Counted from the first letter of the stretch, positions 10,681-21,000 are shown. The stretch: 64,000 nucleotides of DNA from Rhynchopus sp. YZ270_cl-10 (GCA_964035575.1 OZ037837.1:62001-126000), one strand, 5' to 3'. The notes: generated by a model not told the origin, from the sequence alone. A program made the numbers and translations.

Positions 10681-12615
10681 TTAAACACTCAGTGTCGCGG
10701 TCGCAGTTGGCTGTGTCCCCTTGCTGATCGAGTGTCTCGCCCTGTCGTTGACAGAGTTGAATCGCTCCTTAGGCGTGTACAGGGTGGTGGGGCTGGTAGG
10801 TCGGGCGAGCGGGAAGGAGTGCGGTCCCGACGTCGTCGGGCTTAGTTCCCCACCTGCATGTGTATGTGTCACAGACCTGCGCCTGCTACTGGGCGGGGCT
10901 TGGAGACCACCAGGACTGCTACGACCACCACCACCGCCCCTCCCTGCCGTCACCAACTCAGCTGTGTCATAGTGTCGAGCCTCGCCTGCTGGCACCCGCA
11001 TCCCTACCAGAGAAAGCTCGCAGGATTGCATGAGCGACGGCGACTCTGAGAAAGCTCTGTCCGAGACTGGCAGCCAATGCGGGCTTGGCGGTACACTTGA
11101 GGGCGACTCTGGTGCTGGGAGTGGTGGAGACTCCTCGCGTGCAGAAGGTTCGTAGAGGACCTGCTGCTGCTGCTGCTGGATGACGTTGGTCTCTGTGGGT
11201 GGTGGTGCCTTGTGGTTCTTCTTGCACAGAAGGAAACCTGCAACGAGGCCGAACGAGCAACACAACAGTGCTGCGGCGATCACAATGAGGAGCACCTCGA
11301 TACCCACACTGTTGTCGTCGTTGCTGTCGTCCTTCGAAGCAGCATCTTGCACTGGGGCTGCACCAGGTGACGGTGATGCAGGCGTCAGTGTTTCCCCTGG
11401 TGCCAACGTCGTGCCTGGTGCCAATGTCTCACCTGGTGTACCAGCTGGAGCTTCTGTGTCACCAGGTGCACCAGCTGGAGCCTCTGTGACAGCTGGCACC
11501 TTCGTCGGCATCACAACCACAACAGGCCGGGGTGTGGCAGGTACTTCCGTGGGTGCTGCTGTCGTGCCAGGTGCGAGGGTCTCCTTCTTATCCTTTTTAG
11601 GGAGAAGACGGTAGAAGAGGGGTCCGATGTTACGCTCAGAGATGACAGTCTGGAACATGTGTGTCGTGAGGCTGTACTCATCGATGCCTGCAGTGTTCAC
11701 CTGCAGGATGCGTTCGGTGTCAATGACGGCGAAGGAGGGCTGCCGGATGGGACGGTCCTTGCCTGTGTAGGTGCCGAGGAACTGCGGCATGTCGCCCAGG
11801 ACGATCTCGGGATCGTGTGTCGCGTCAAACTTGTAAAGTTCCGTTGCGCTGTCCGTCTGCGAACACACGTACAGCGCATCGTTGATCAGCTGCGGGTACC
11901 CCACGTCCTGACTCCCGTAGTTCGTCTCTGGAAACGTGTCATGCACATGAGGGTAGTACACCTCCTTCGAGTCCTTCTTCGCACTCACATACCCACCACC
12001 TTCCTTCCCCGTCCCCGTAGGCACGTTGTACGAAATCCAGACAACGTTGTCCTCATCAGCATAGAGGCCGCCACCCACAGGGCCGGCAGCGGTCTTCAAG
12101 GAGAGGTATGTGTATTTGTCCTTGATGAGGCATTTGTCGTTGATCCAGTAGCATGGGCCCTTCTCCACGCAGTAGGTCTCGCTCGTGACGGTCGTGCAGC
12201 CGCGGAGGTAGTTGCCACGCACCTTCCAGCCGTTGAAGGTTGAAGAGCTTTCGTACGACGCAACGTACGCAGTGTGTGTCTTGGTGTTGATCGCAGTCCC
12301 GTAGAAGCCCTGCGAGTCCTTCACCTGCGGGCCAAAGTCGATCAGCTCAAACGGCGCGGTTGGGTCCTCCGCAAAGTTTGCCTTGAAGAACTCGTTCCCG
12401 CAGGTCACGCTTGCCCAGCCCTCAATCTCATCGATGCCCAGCCCGCGTGAGTCGTGTGAACAGTGTGCGCTTGCCCCAGACCATTGGTTGTAGTCCTCTC
12501 GTTCCTCACCTGAGGTGAGAACAGAAGAAAGCCCTGTGCTTGTCAGAAAGTACAGCCGTTCTGCCTCCACTGCTGCCACTAAAGCAGAAGTGCAGACTGC
12601 GAAGGCAAGCCGCAT
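10681..12615 (-). CDS. Type I mucin-like surface glycoprotein, copy C
   Basis: 644 residues with the same signal peptide, Cys-cluster ectodomain, stalk, membrane helix and tail as copies A and B. The stalk has one fewer 10-residue repeat (two instead of three), which accounts for the full length difference. The membrane segment (GIEVLLIVIAAALLCCSFGL) and the tail words KKNHKAP and HYDTAELV match copy A rather than B. The frame is open upstream to 12912, but that stretch is the pyrimidine-rich leader, so I start at the conserved ATG. Substitutions among copies are concentrated in the stalk, membrane segment and tail. Confidence 0.88.
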   Translation of the reverse strand: MRLAFAVCTSALVAAVEAERLYFLTSTGLSSVLTSGEEREDYNQWSGASAHCSHDSRGLGIDEIEGWASVTCGNEFFKANFAEDPTAPFELIDFGPQVKDSQGFYGTAINTKTHTAYVASYESSSTFNGWKVRGNYLRGCTTVTSETYCVEKGPCYWINDKCLIKDKYTYLSLKTAAGPVGGGLYADEDNVVWISYNVPTGTGKEGGGYVSAKKDSKEVYYPHVHDTFPETNYGSQDVGYPQLINDALYVCSQTDSATELYKFDATHDPEIVLGDMPQFLGTYTGKDRPIRQPSFAVIDTERILQVNTAGIDEYSLTTHMFQTVISERNIGPLFYRLLPKKDKKETLAPGTTAAPTEVPATPRPVVVVMPTKVPAVTEAPAGAPGDTEAPAGTPGETLAPGTTLAPGETLTPASPSPGAAPVQDAASKDDSNDDNSVGIEVLLIVIAAALLCCSFGLVAGFLLCKKNHKAPPPTETNVIQQQQQQVLYEPSAREESPPLPAPESPSSVPPSPHWLPVSDRAFSESPSLMQSCELSLVGMRVPAGEARHYDTAELVTAGRGGGGGRSSPGGLQAPPSSRRRSVTHTHAGGELSPTTSGPHSFPLARPTSPTTLYTPKERFNSVNDRARHSISKGTQPTATATLSV

Positions 12616-12626
12616 TTGTGAAGCAT

Positions 12627-12672
12627 CTGTGCGTGGGTAGGTGTTGTGGGTGTTGTGGTAAGGGAAAGGGCA
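12627..12672 (-). promoter_or_regulatory. Likely splice-acceptor region of glycoprotein C
   Basis: A shorter pyrimidine tract (GCCCTTTCCCTTACC), then CACAACACC units and GCACAG 11 bases before the ATG, matching the leaders of copies A and B. Beyond the tract the sequence is unrelated to the other copies, so the shared leader ends here. Confidence 0.45.
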
Positions 12673-12859
12673 ACCCAAAAAGTACTCAATATGAGCTGGG
12701 TGCGAGACTGTGGGAGAAGCTCTCGAGGGACTTGCACGTTTAAAAACCAGAATATGGATTATTGCTGCTTTGGAAGGAAAAGAAAAAAAACCTTTTTTAG
12801 TAACTCCTGATGAAAACGATGATCTCCCCTCGGAGGCTCCCCTTTGTGCCGTTTTTATT

Positions 12860-12968
12860 TTTCCTTCCTTCAAAACTTCACACACAACGCTTTTGGTTTT
12901 TGGAAGACACACAAGGTGCTGGGTTCTATGATATGCACGGAACCACCCTGCAACTGTTTGTCATATAA
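12860..12968 (+). repeat. Dispersed repeat, second copy at 57964-58090
   Basis: The words TTTTTCCTTCCTTCAAAAC, GGAAGACACACAAGGTGC and GCACGGAACCACCCTGCA recur in the same order at 57964-58090. The second copy runs on without interruption into TTGTTTCCCG, whereas here that continuation is found only after the element at 12969-13900. It therefore supplies an uninserted reference site. Confidence 0.8.
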
Positions 12969-13900
12969 TATTATTCATACTTGGACCGCCCGAAATATAT
13001 TTCGGGCGAATTCGGGCGAATTTTTCGGGCGCGGATCCCGAGCGCCCGAAATGTGCCCGAAATATATTTCGGGCATTTTAAAGGGAATTTATACGTAATT
13101 CGGGCGAATTCGGGCGCATTTCGGGCGAATTTGGGCACATTTCGGGCGAATTCGGGCGATTTCGGGCAGATTCGGGCGAATTCGGGCGCACAACCAGTAT
13201 CTTATGTGTGCTGGGAAGCATGCCACCAGTGTAAAAATCTAACGCTTTATTTGAAAGATTGGCACAAAATTTATTCAAAGAAAAAAAAATTGAGCAAAAA
13301 TTCCTAGTAGAACCCAACTTTTATGAGTGCAGCTCTGTTAGCAGCCACGTATAAAACCGATTTCCCTAACAATTTACACTAAAATACTACTAAAAACGTA
13401 AAAAGGCAATTTTTCACGTTTTTGGGCATCTCCTGAGCAACTACAGGCCCGAAACACCCCGAGAATGGGTCAGAACCACCCTGTGACCCGAAAATTCACA
13501 AAAATTCACCCTGAAATACGAAAAAATAGTGAAAACCCGGTTCATAGTGTGTTTTGGGTGGGAATAAGCAAATGATAGTCAGAAAACCCGTGATTTGGTG
13601 GTGATTCTCACGGGCCTCCAAAGTGCACTCAGGTGTACAAAAGTTTTCGATTATTGCTTATTTTGACAGATTTGACATCAAATCTTTCCAAATATAAAAA
13701 GTTTTTTGCGAAAATGAGTAGAACCCTACCTAGTCGGTTTTCACTAAGGAAAAAGCGCCCGAATTCGCCCGAAATCTGCATTTCGGGCGACTTCGGGCGT
13801 TTTCGGGCGAATTCAGGCGCACAAAATCGCCCGAAATCCGCCCCTAATTCGCCCGAAATGCCCGAAATTTATTTCGGGCGGTCCAAGTATGATTATTATG
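12969..13900. mobile_element. TIR element with GGGCGAATTC subterminal repeats, ~0.93 kb
   Basis: Inverted ends read CATACTTGGACCGCCCGAAA on the left and the reverse complement on the right. They are followed inward by many CGGGCGAATT words pointing left to right in one arm (12990-13195) and the opposite way in the other (13758-13880). No transposase is present. The uninserted paralogue at 58070-58092 reads CATATATATTGTTTCCCG, placing the insertion at a TA and giving these approximate bounds; the exact last bases at either end are uncertain by a few positions. The interior near 13430-13560 resembles the interior of the foldback element at 36.2-37.1 kb. Confidence 0.8.
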
Positions 13901-14036
13901 TTGTTTCCCGTTTAAAAAAAGCATTTTTTGTTTACAGTCAACATATTGGTCTCGCCGGACCTGAGAAAACGGGTGTACGTTGATCATACACACGTACCTC
14001 GCTATGCGAGTCCAAAAAGAAAAGGTAAGTAAAAAT

Positions 14037-14385
14037 AAAGGAATGGGTTCCGAGTTCAGGGGGATGCCCTCGTCCGCAGCCATCATGGGCTCCCTCAGAC
14101 GCTCGGTTTTGAAAATATTTTGGGTCCAGTATCCGCCATGTGGCCTTACGGACACCGGTTCAACTGTGCAATGAAAAAGGAAAATAAAAATTGGGATATG
14201 AGTGTGCCTCAAGTGCATACCCATCTAAACATATCATTGAAAAGCAACTACTCAATGTGAAAGGAAAAATTAGAAATATGAGTGTGCTACAAGTGCATAT
14301 CCATCTAAACATAACAGCTGTGAAGATCAGAAATAGATAAAAAGGAATGGGCTCCGAGTTCAGGGTGAGCCCTCGTCCGCAGCTG
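14037..14385. repeat. Degenerate local duplications
   Basis: AAGGAATGGGYTCCGAGTTC with CCCTCGTCCGCAGC occurs at 14037 and again at 14340. Between them ATATGAGTGTGC followed by CAAGTGCATA and CCATCTAAACATA occurs twice (14197 and 14277). No coding sequence is seen. Confidence 0.6.
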
Positions 14386-14391
14386 ACTGTA

Positions 14392-14717
14392 CTATGTACG
14401 GTGAGGAAATCTCCTCTTTGGGTCCAACACAGTGGTGTCTCTAAATTGGATTTTTTTTTCGGGGACATGACACTTGTGACATATCTTAGGAAATCTTTTA
14501 GTAGACGCGAAGACGATTCTCGTGCTCCTCACTTCACCCCCACACTATGTCAATACAACAGGTTAGACCGTTTGGTCTGGGAGGGTTTGGGGTTTCTTCT
14601 TTCTCTCAGTTCAATCTTGAACAATTTCGAGAGGATCTTTTATATTTTTCAAAAAAAATCCAATTTAGAGACACCACTGTGTTGGACCCAAAGAGGAGAT
14701 TTCCTCACCGTACATAG
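14392..14717. mobile_element. MITE, 326 bp, ~70-bp inverted ends, TA-flanked
   Basis: The left arm (CTATGTACGGTGAGGAAATC through GGTGTCTCTAAATTGG) is returned almost perfectly by the right arm ending at 14717. TA lies just outside at 14390-14391 and 14718-14719. The near identity of the arms suggests a recent copy. The 185-base middle is related to 9040-9100. No transposase frame. Confidence 0.85.
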
Positions 14718-14719
14718 TA

Positions 14720-15504
14720 CACTGTACAGGACTCAGTACATAGTACCCATTCTCCCGCCGCCCACTCGCTCGCCCCAGATGCATATTTTTGAGCGTCCGA
14801 CCCCGGAATTGAACGTTTTCGCACCCTATCTTTCCAAGAATATTATTTTTCAGAATGTGCCCGGGCCATAAAATTGACAAAATCCACCTGTCCACAGTCT
14901 AGTACGTTTGAGAGGCAGGGGTGTAATATATTCACCCGAAAAGGCGCGTATATGAATTTCCGGAAGTTGTCGATTTTCAACAACCTTCCTTCACCCCCCC
15001 TTTTCTTTGGATTTATTTTTGACAAATCTTTCAATTCCGACCATTTTTCTCAACTGGAAACATACTCCACGGTACGCAACTTTTGGTGGAGCCGACCACT
15101 CTTCCTGCACTGAAAATCCCCTGTATTACATGTACAAAGCATTGGAGCCACTTTTTTTTGACTTCTACTCCACTAAAATGGTCGTTTTTTTTTTAGGCAA
15201 CTGCCTGGCAAAGGTTGTAGGGGAGGAAATGAAAACATATCTGAGGAGGGTGTCTAAAAAGGTCAAAAATGGAAAAAATGGAAAAAAAGGTAGAAAAATT
15301 TTGGGTGTTTTTGACCAAAAAAAGAGTGAGGGGAGTTGGGTCCAGTCATAGGGGAGTATAGCAATTTTTTTAAAAAAAATTCTACCAAAAATGCACAGCA
15401 TTTTTCAAGCACATAGGCAGATTTTCGCTTTTTTATAAAAAATTGAGGAAACCGAAATATCCCACTGTAGCTGTCTTCGAAAACGGCCTCTGAGGTCGGA
15501 GCCC
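14720..15504. other. Spacer
   Basis: No gene seen. The words AACAACCTTCCTTCACCCCCC near 14979 are the reverse of a motif found in the 43.5 and 47.0 kb repeats, so a diverged member of that family may lie here. Confidence 0.4.
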
Positions 15505-15960
15505 AAAAGGCATGCTCTTGAAAGCATGACAATTTGATTGCGTATGGACAAAGCAAATAACCAAGTATGAATTCTGAGTTGAAATGTGAGAGATGTTGTG
15601 GGAAGGGGAGTTCGCTCCTTTCAACGATGACCTCGTTGTTCTTCATAGGCTCGTCTTAACCGACCACATAAATAAAATTGTGCCGGACTCGAAGGAATTC
15701 TAAGCACGCCCGCGTGGTAGCTAAACACTGACTCTCTCTCAATTCAACAAAGAAGGAATAGTTGGTAATTTGTGGAGCACCCGTGCATGAAAATTGTAAA
15801 ACTTTGCGCCCCACGTTGCCCCAGAACACGGCTTCCTTTGTAACCGGTTCTGGCCCAACGTGGACTGCCTGTTCACCCTTTCCGGGTGGCTGGTGGTTTC
15901 TGGCATCATTTTTGGGCTCCGGCTCGGTTAGGCATTTTAGGGCAATAAAACAAGCCATAC
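15505..15960 (-). repeat. Dispersed repeat R1, copy 1 (transposon remnant?)
   Basis: Begins with GGCATGCTCTTGAAAGCATG and shares further blocks with copies at 33146-33840 and 63320-64000, for example AAAACTTTGCGCCCCA. The minus strand is open for about 100 codons here, but the frame is not kept between copies. The family looks like the degraded 3' part of a mobile element. Class is unknown to me. Confidence 0.6.
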
Positions 15961-16011
15961 CATGTGGGGCACCAAGAGTGCCCCAGCCAAAGTGGCCTGA
16001 CTTGTTGCCCT

Positions 16012-16108
16012 TTGTTCAGACTTGCCCCAAAAAAGTTCAGACTTGCCCTAAAAAAAGTGTTTGCCCTAAAAATAAGTTCAGACTTGCCCTAAAAACACTT
16101 TTAGGAGG
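16012..16108. repeat. Short tandem repeat, CAGACTTGCCCTAAAAA-type
   Basis: Four imperfect units of TTCAGACTTGCCCTAAAAA, partly with an inserted GTGTTTGCCC. The array sits just downstream of the stop of the first B-box gene. Confidence 0.7.
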
Positions 16109-16230
16109 GCGGACCTTGCCCTACCAGGAAAAACAACCAAATTTAATAGGTATGGCCGTATCAGTTTTTTCTCGTTTTCTTATCGGTGACTCAAGAAACA
16201 AAGTGTCAATAAACCCCCAAAAATATTAGC

Positions 16231-17277
16231 CTATATGAAATTCCGGAATTTGACCACTCGAGGCGCGAGCTCTCCTTCTGCAATCGGTTTACTTCTGAAA
16301 GTCATGTCGAAGCAGTCTTCACGCAACCCCTTTGTAGACGCCACCTTCCGACGCAAGTCCCTGACCGTGTCATCCGCACTCAGCTTAATATCGTGTTCCT
16401 TTCCATGCACCCCCCGCTCATGGACAGACACGTGCACAGCAAGCGCTGACTTCTTGGTTAGGGCATCGTGCACGTTCGAAACAAGCAGCTTCAGGGAAAA
16501 CGTTGCTTGTGGGGGTGCAGCACCCACAAGGCGGTGGCGGTCTCCACTCGCTGCTGTCATGCTGTTGCTGCTCCGCACAACAGCCTGCGACTCTGTGACC
16601 GCACGCAGAACCTGGTCGTCACCAAGCTGGAGCACCTTCTCGCACTCAGCAATCATGTGTCCTGCCTTCGCAGCAAACGTCTTCAGCGCACACACCTCCC
16701 CTTCACGACTGAGTGCCTGTGTGAGGAAGCTCCGTGCCACCTCCTCCTCACACATGACTTCGCTGCGCGACACATCCTCACGCATCACGAGGTGTCCGAC
16801 GTGTGTCTGAAGGAGAAGGTCTTTGTACGTGTCCTCTAGGGGTGGGAGTGCCTCAATCTCACGGCACTTCTCCTCTGAAGCAGACTGCTGTGTTGTCATG
16901 TCTGCTACGTGCGAGCGGAGGGTGTTGCGCTGGCGTTTCATGTAGTCTGTGATGTCAACTGTCTTGTGACCCGCATGTGTGTCGCACTTGTCGCAGCGCA
17001 TGCAGATCAACGCTTCTCCACAAGCAGGGTTTAGACAGACGAGGCACAGCTCTTGGCCTGGGTGATGTGCACACCTCGACGACGTCCCGTACGGAGTCAC
17101 AGAAGCGTGATGTGTCTCACGGTCGCGTGGCCTTGGGTGGCAAGCATCGTAGCACGCAGGTGTGTCGCAGAAGAACAGCTCCGTGCAGACCCCACACTGC
17201 AGCTGTGCAGGCTGGTCACAGTTCTCACACTCCCCGCTGGGCATCTGTGGTGCGGTGGGCTGCGTGCCAGACTCCAT
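16231..17277 (-). CDS. B-box/coiled-coil/ubiquitin-like protein, copy 1 (C-terminally short)
   Basis: 348 residues. B-box 1 is built from C17, C20, C28, C31, C37 and later Cys/His. B-box 2 is C69, H72, C78, C81, C86, C92, C95, C98, H101, H104. Helical, charged residues 113-225 probably form a coiled coil. A ubiquitin-like fold begins near 277 (SALAVHVSVH, DTVRDLRRKVAS, MTFRSKPIAEGE). The frame then leaves the family sequence and ends VVKFRNFI, so the last strand of the ubiquitin-like domain and the whole SH3-like C-terminal domain of copies 3-5 are missing. There is no RING. Likely cytosolic adaptor; whether this short form is functional is unknown. Confidence 0.8.
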   Translation of the reverse strand: MESGTQPTAPQMPSGECENCDQPAQLQCGVCTELFFCDTPACYDACHPRPRDRETHHASVTPYGTSSRCAHHPGQELCLVCLNPACGEALICMRCDKCDTHAGHKTVDITDYMKRQRNTLRSHVADMTTQQSASEEKCREIEALPPLEDTYKDLLLQTHVGHLVMREDVSRSEVMCEEEVARSFLTQALSREGEVCALKTFAAKAGHMIAECEKVLQLGDDQVLRAVTESQAVVRSSNSMTAASGDRHRLVGAAPPQATFSLKLLVSNVHDALTKKSALAVHVSVHERGVHGKEHDIKLSADDTVRDLRRKVASTKGLREDCFDMTFRSKPIAEGELAPRVVKFRNFI

Positions 17278-18189
17278 GTTGCGTGTTTCGAGGTGAAAGG
17301 GTGCAGGGGTATCTGGAAGGGGTTGGGTGGGTGCATGGGATAAAAACAGAGTGTGGGATCAAAGACTGGAGAACACAAAGTAGTGAGTTCGTGTCAAAGC
17401 ATGTTGTTGGTGTTCTTGCAAATCATAAACAATCCCTTTCATTTGCTTCTCCTTCACATAACACTTGCTCCAAGGTGTGTGGTGCTGTGGGGGTGTGATT
17501 GAGAACAGGTGGTTATCCCTGGCAGTCGGAATATAGCCCATGACTCGCGTCACAGCTGACAACCCTGAGGGGTCGTTTCTGTGGTGAAGATGGGGAAGAT
17601 ATCCACAGAAAGTGTTAATGTTATGCTGTCCGCTGTGTCGGTGACAAGTTCGGCAGCAGTCACTAGCCTTTTGTTGCGCAGTTCACACATACCCACACAA
17701 ATGCATAGGTCTGTGGTTGTCGCAGTAGTCTATTTACACCTCCAGGCCGTCTCCCTCACAGTGGTGGATTCTGCAGCACGTTTCCACCGGTGTGCACGCA
17801 CCTGAGGCTCAACATCTCACCTTGTCGTGCGCTAGGCATGTGTGCAATTTTCCCTTCTTTACACCAGGAGGGGAAGAGCGGGCTGGGCGCTTCCCCCGCT
17901 CAGCCAAAGTTTGCTGTTCCTGTCTCGCCAGGTTGAAGGCGTTGATTGCAATCAGGGGGGTAGTGCGTATGCGGCAGCGACCCGCAAGGGGAGTGCCTTG
18001 CTGTGGTCGCTTTGGTTGAAGCGGGGGGGATTCATTTAGCCTTGGTGAAGATCCAGAACATCGTTGCTTACTTACGGCATGCGCCGCGACGGAAGAGTTC
18101 TTGAAGGGAGACATCGTTACCATACGGATGGCAGGCGCCGCAGTGCTGTTGGCGTAGCAAAGGTCTATGCGTGTCTGCGCTTCTACGTC
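17278..18189. other. 5' flank of B-box copy 1 and spacer
   Basis: 17278-17560 resembles 25782-26060, the 5' flank of copy 3 (shared words GGAAGGGGTTGGGTGGGTGC and AATCATAAACAATCCCTTTC), so the duplicated unit includes upstream sequence. The rest up to 18189 has no recognisable gene. Confidence 0.6.
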
Positions 18190-18778
18190 TTCAGTGCACA
18201 TACCTACGACAGAGTGCATGTGTGAGGAAGCTCCGTGCCACCTTCTCCTCACACATGACTTCGCTGCGAGACACATCCTCACGCATCACGAAGTGTCTGA
18301 CGTGTGTCTGAAGGAGAAGGTCTTTGTACCTGTACTCCAGGGGTGGGAGTGCCTCAAGCAAACGGCACTTCTCCTCTGCACCAGTCCGCAGTGGTGTCAG
18401 GTTTGCCACGTGCGAGCGGAGGGTGTTGCGCTAGCGTTTCGTATAGTCTGTGATGTCAACTGTCCTGTGTCCTGAATGTGTGTCGCACTTGTCACAGTAC
18501 ATGCAGATCAACGCTTCTCCACAAGCAGGGTTTAGACAGACGAGGGACAGCTCTTGGCCTGGGTGATGTGCACACTTCGACGACATCCCGTACGCAGTCA
18601 CAGAAGCGCGATGTGTCTCACGGTCACGTGCCTTCAAGGATGAGTGGAACACTTCGAAGCACGCAGGTGTGTCGCAGAAGAACAGCTCCTTGCAGTTCCC
18701 GCACTGCAGCTGTGCACACGCGTCACAGTACTCACAGCTGGGCATCTGTGGTGCAGTGGGCTGCGTGTCACACCCCAT
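18190..18778 (-). pseudogene. Broken B-box gene, copy 2
   Basis: Starts like copies 4 and 5 (MGCDTQPTAPQMPSCE) and keeps both B-boxes and the start of the coiled coil. A CAG codon present in the intact copies is TAG here, after DITDYTKR. The reading resumes in the same frame (NTLRSHVANL ... DVSRSEVMC) and the homology stops near 18203 in unrelated sequence. The ubiquitin-like and C-terminal domains are absent. A pseudogene is by far the simplest reading; a short two-B-box protein of about 115 residues could still be made. Confidence 0.85.
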
Positions 18779-19197
18779 GTTGTGTGTTTCGAAGAGGTGG
18801 GAGGGTGCAGGGGTATCTGGAAGGGGTTGGTGCAAAGGTGGATATTGACATCATGTCGGAATAAAGATAAGCCTACGGTGCAAGCAGCATGCATTGATGA
18901 TGAGGTGAAGTGTGTGGGTGGGAAGAAAGGGGTGGGCATGTTACTCATTAGCTTTCATTTGCCTTTGTCCTGACGTACAATGGGTCACTGCGACCCCTAC
19001 AGTGTCAGGGAGGAGGTAGCAAGGGTGAAGTGGAGTATGCCGTTGTAAAAAAAGGTCTGCCTGGCAAGAGTAGGATCTCACTACCGCCCACTCCTCACCG
19101 GTGGTCAGCTTAAGGCATAGCACGAAAACGGTGATTCACCAAATAGAACTCAATGCCCAAAGCACAAAACGCTTGAATAGGATTGCAGTAATACTCA
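18779..19197. other. 5' flank of broken B-box copy
   Basis: 18779-18960 is nearly identical to 29323-29510 upstream of B-box copy 4, including AGCATGCATTGATGATGAGG. No gene seen in the remainder. Confidence 0.65.
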
Positions 19198-19593
19198 TCA
19201 AGTTGAGCACCCCATGCACAGTGTGATGCGTCTGGTCTGGATGAACTCCCCTCTCATATTACGCAAATTAACACCAAAAAAAGCCTGGATCTCCTCGTGT
19301 AGGTCAAATTGGTAAAACCAACTTTTGCCGTCCGCGAGTGCGGCCCAGGAAGAATCAAAAACTCGGTCAATCACCTGAGGGATCTTCGGAAGAAGCATCT
19401 CAGGTGGCCGGAACATTAAATTATTAAGCTTCCATCCATCCGCAACAAAGCAAACACCCGCAGTTTTCTTGGGTACAGTGAAGGCGTGCAATATACCACT
19501 GTTTGACGAGCGGGCACATGCTTTACCACCCCGTATTCTGACAACTGTCAAGATGGTGCGCCATGTTTCTGGAAATAGACGAAAAAAATACAT
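19198..19593 (-). mobile_element. Fossil reverse transcriptase piece, DIRS/VIPER-like element
   Basis: The minus strand shows reverse-transcriptase blocks: a conserved lysine-rich start (FTVPKKTAG), DGWKLNNLMFRP, LLPKIP and a WFYQFDLHEEIQAFFG catalytic-A-type block. These fit tyrosine-recombinase retroelements of the DIRS/Ngaro/VIPER group better than LINEs. The piece stops abruptly at the left end of the insertion 19594-23698, and coding-like sequence of the same strand is seen again beyond it (23699-23890). The element looks broken, with only part of the polymerase region left. Confidence 0.7.
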
Positions 19594-19617
19594 TAGTATT
19601 ATGTACCGTTTTGGGCC

Positions 19618-19810
19618 GCTGTAATTGTGCTGTAATTGTGGTGTAATTGTGGTGTAATTGTGGTGTAATTGTGGTGTAATTGTGGCGTGATTGTGCTCAG
19701 TTTTGGTCAGTTCTGCTCAGTTCTGCGTAAGTGTGTGTACGTGTGCGTAAGTGTACGTAAGTGTGCGTAAGTGTTGGTACTTGTGGGTACGTGTGTGTAA
19801 GTGTGCAAAA
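19618..19810. repeat. GTAATTGTGGT and GTGCGTAAGT tandem tracts
   Basis: An 11-bp unit (GTAATTGTGGT) repeats about six times from 19618, followed by degenerate 10-bp units of the GTGTGCGTAA type to 19805. A second GTAATTGTGGT tract lies at 23512-23572 at the other side of the same insertion, in the same orientation. Confidence 0.75.
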
Positions 19811-19819
19811 ACGGGTTTT

Positions 19820-20530
19820 TTTGTTTTGTATACAACAGACGAAGCGGTACGCGTACGGTTGTAAAGAAATAATACAGACCGAAATGTTTGGGCGCCTTCG
19901 TTTCGAATGATTGGAATTGTGTGTGTAGTTCAGACATAAATACTGGTTCTTCTATCTGGTTCTTTTATTCATTGTTTTCCTTTCATTGCCCTTTGCTTGT
20001 GCTCCCCGACTCCAATTCAACCAACACTTACAGAGGGGGGTCAAAAAGTTATTAGCGTTTTTCATTAAAAAAAAAAAAAAAAAAAAAAGAAGGAAAGGAG
20101 ATAATTGGCGTTATTGTTGTTATTGGGATTTACAGTCTCACATTGTCTTTTTCGTTCGTTGTTTCTATTTAGACACGTTGGGCCTAATGCTCCTGCACTG
20201 TTCGATGCTAGTATGTAATCACAGAGCACCTTAGGGTCTGACTATTACGCGCAGTACCGTCGAGGGACGTACTGTTGCAACGAACTTCACACCATTTCTC
20301 CGACTGTTTAGGTAGCCGCTTACATACAGCTCACAGGCGTCGCATCTGGGCAGTTTTTTACGTGGCGTTCGCCCTCACTCTTTGTCTTTCGACTCAGCAG
20401 CCATGGCGCGGGTCGTTTCACGAATATTGAGGGAATAAGCTACAGTTTTGTTGAATTGAATTGGAGAAGGGGATGCGTCCAATGAAAATCACGTCGTGTA
20501 GAAGAGTTCAAGAATGTAGGTTTTATTATT
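19820..20530 (+). repeat. Direct repeat, left member (partner 23190-23500)
   Basis: 19820-20065 (from GTATACAACAGACGAAGCGG to AGTTATTAGCGTTTTTCA) recurs at about 90 percent at 23190-23430. 20464-20530 (GGGGATGCGTCCAATGAAAA onward) recurs at 23436-23500. The 400 bases between the two blocks are missing from the partner. A T/A-rich poly-A run at 20067 marks the break. Confidence 0.8.
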
Positions 20531-20831
20531 TTTCTGCATGTTTCTCCTGCTCTCTTATCTTAAATTTAGTGCCCAATAATGCTGAAGGTCGGCCAACAAG
20601 ACTTTGATAACATTTCTCTTAATATTGCACTTTTTTTGGCGTGGCTGCATAACCGATTCCCCGCGTTTCTACCAGTTGTCATGCCGGTTAGGGGGGCATT
20701 CATGTGTTGAAAAAAAAAATTGTTTTCGTTGGTGAATCTTTTAAACGCCGGCATTTGCATTTCCGGAATCCGTCCGGCCAGTGATGGGGTCAATTTGCCG
20801 AAATGGACACGTTCTCGTTGTTGGTCAATTA
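20531..20831. other. Unique sequence with a repeat fragment
   Basis: At 20752-20806 the words GGCATTTGCATTTCC, GTGATGGGGTCAATTTG show a short member of the repeat at 43345 and 46828. Nothing else is recognised. Confidence 0.5.
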
Positions 20832-20992
20832 CACAGTATACACAGTATACACAGTATACACAGTATACACAGTATACACAGTATACACAGTATACACAGT
20901 ATACACAGTATACACAGTATACACAGTATACACAGTATACACAGTATACACAGTATACACAGTATACACAGTATACACAGTATACACAGTAT
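20832..20992. repeat. 9-bp satellite (TATACACAG)n, ~18 copies
   Basis: About eighteen perfect copies of a 9-base unit. All frames are open because the unit has no stop, which gives spurious ORFs. Confidence 0.95.
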
Positions 20993-21000
20993 TAATTATA

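Noticed and set aside
10681-12912. Extended 743-residue glycoprotein C starting upstream
   Set aside because: The extra 99 codons run through the pyrimidine-rich leader, are not shared by copies A and B, and would bury the signal peptide.
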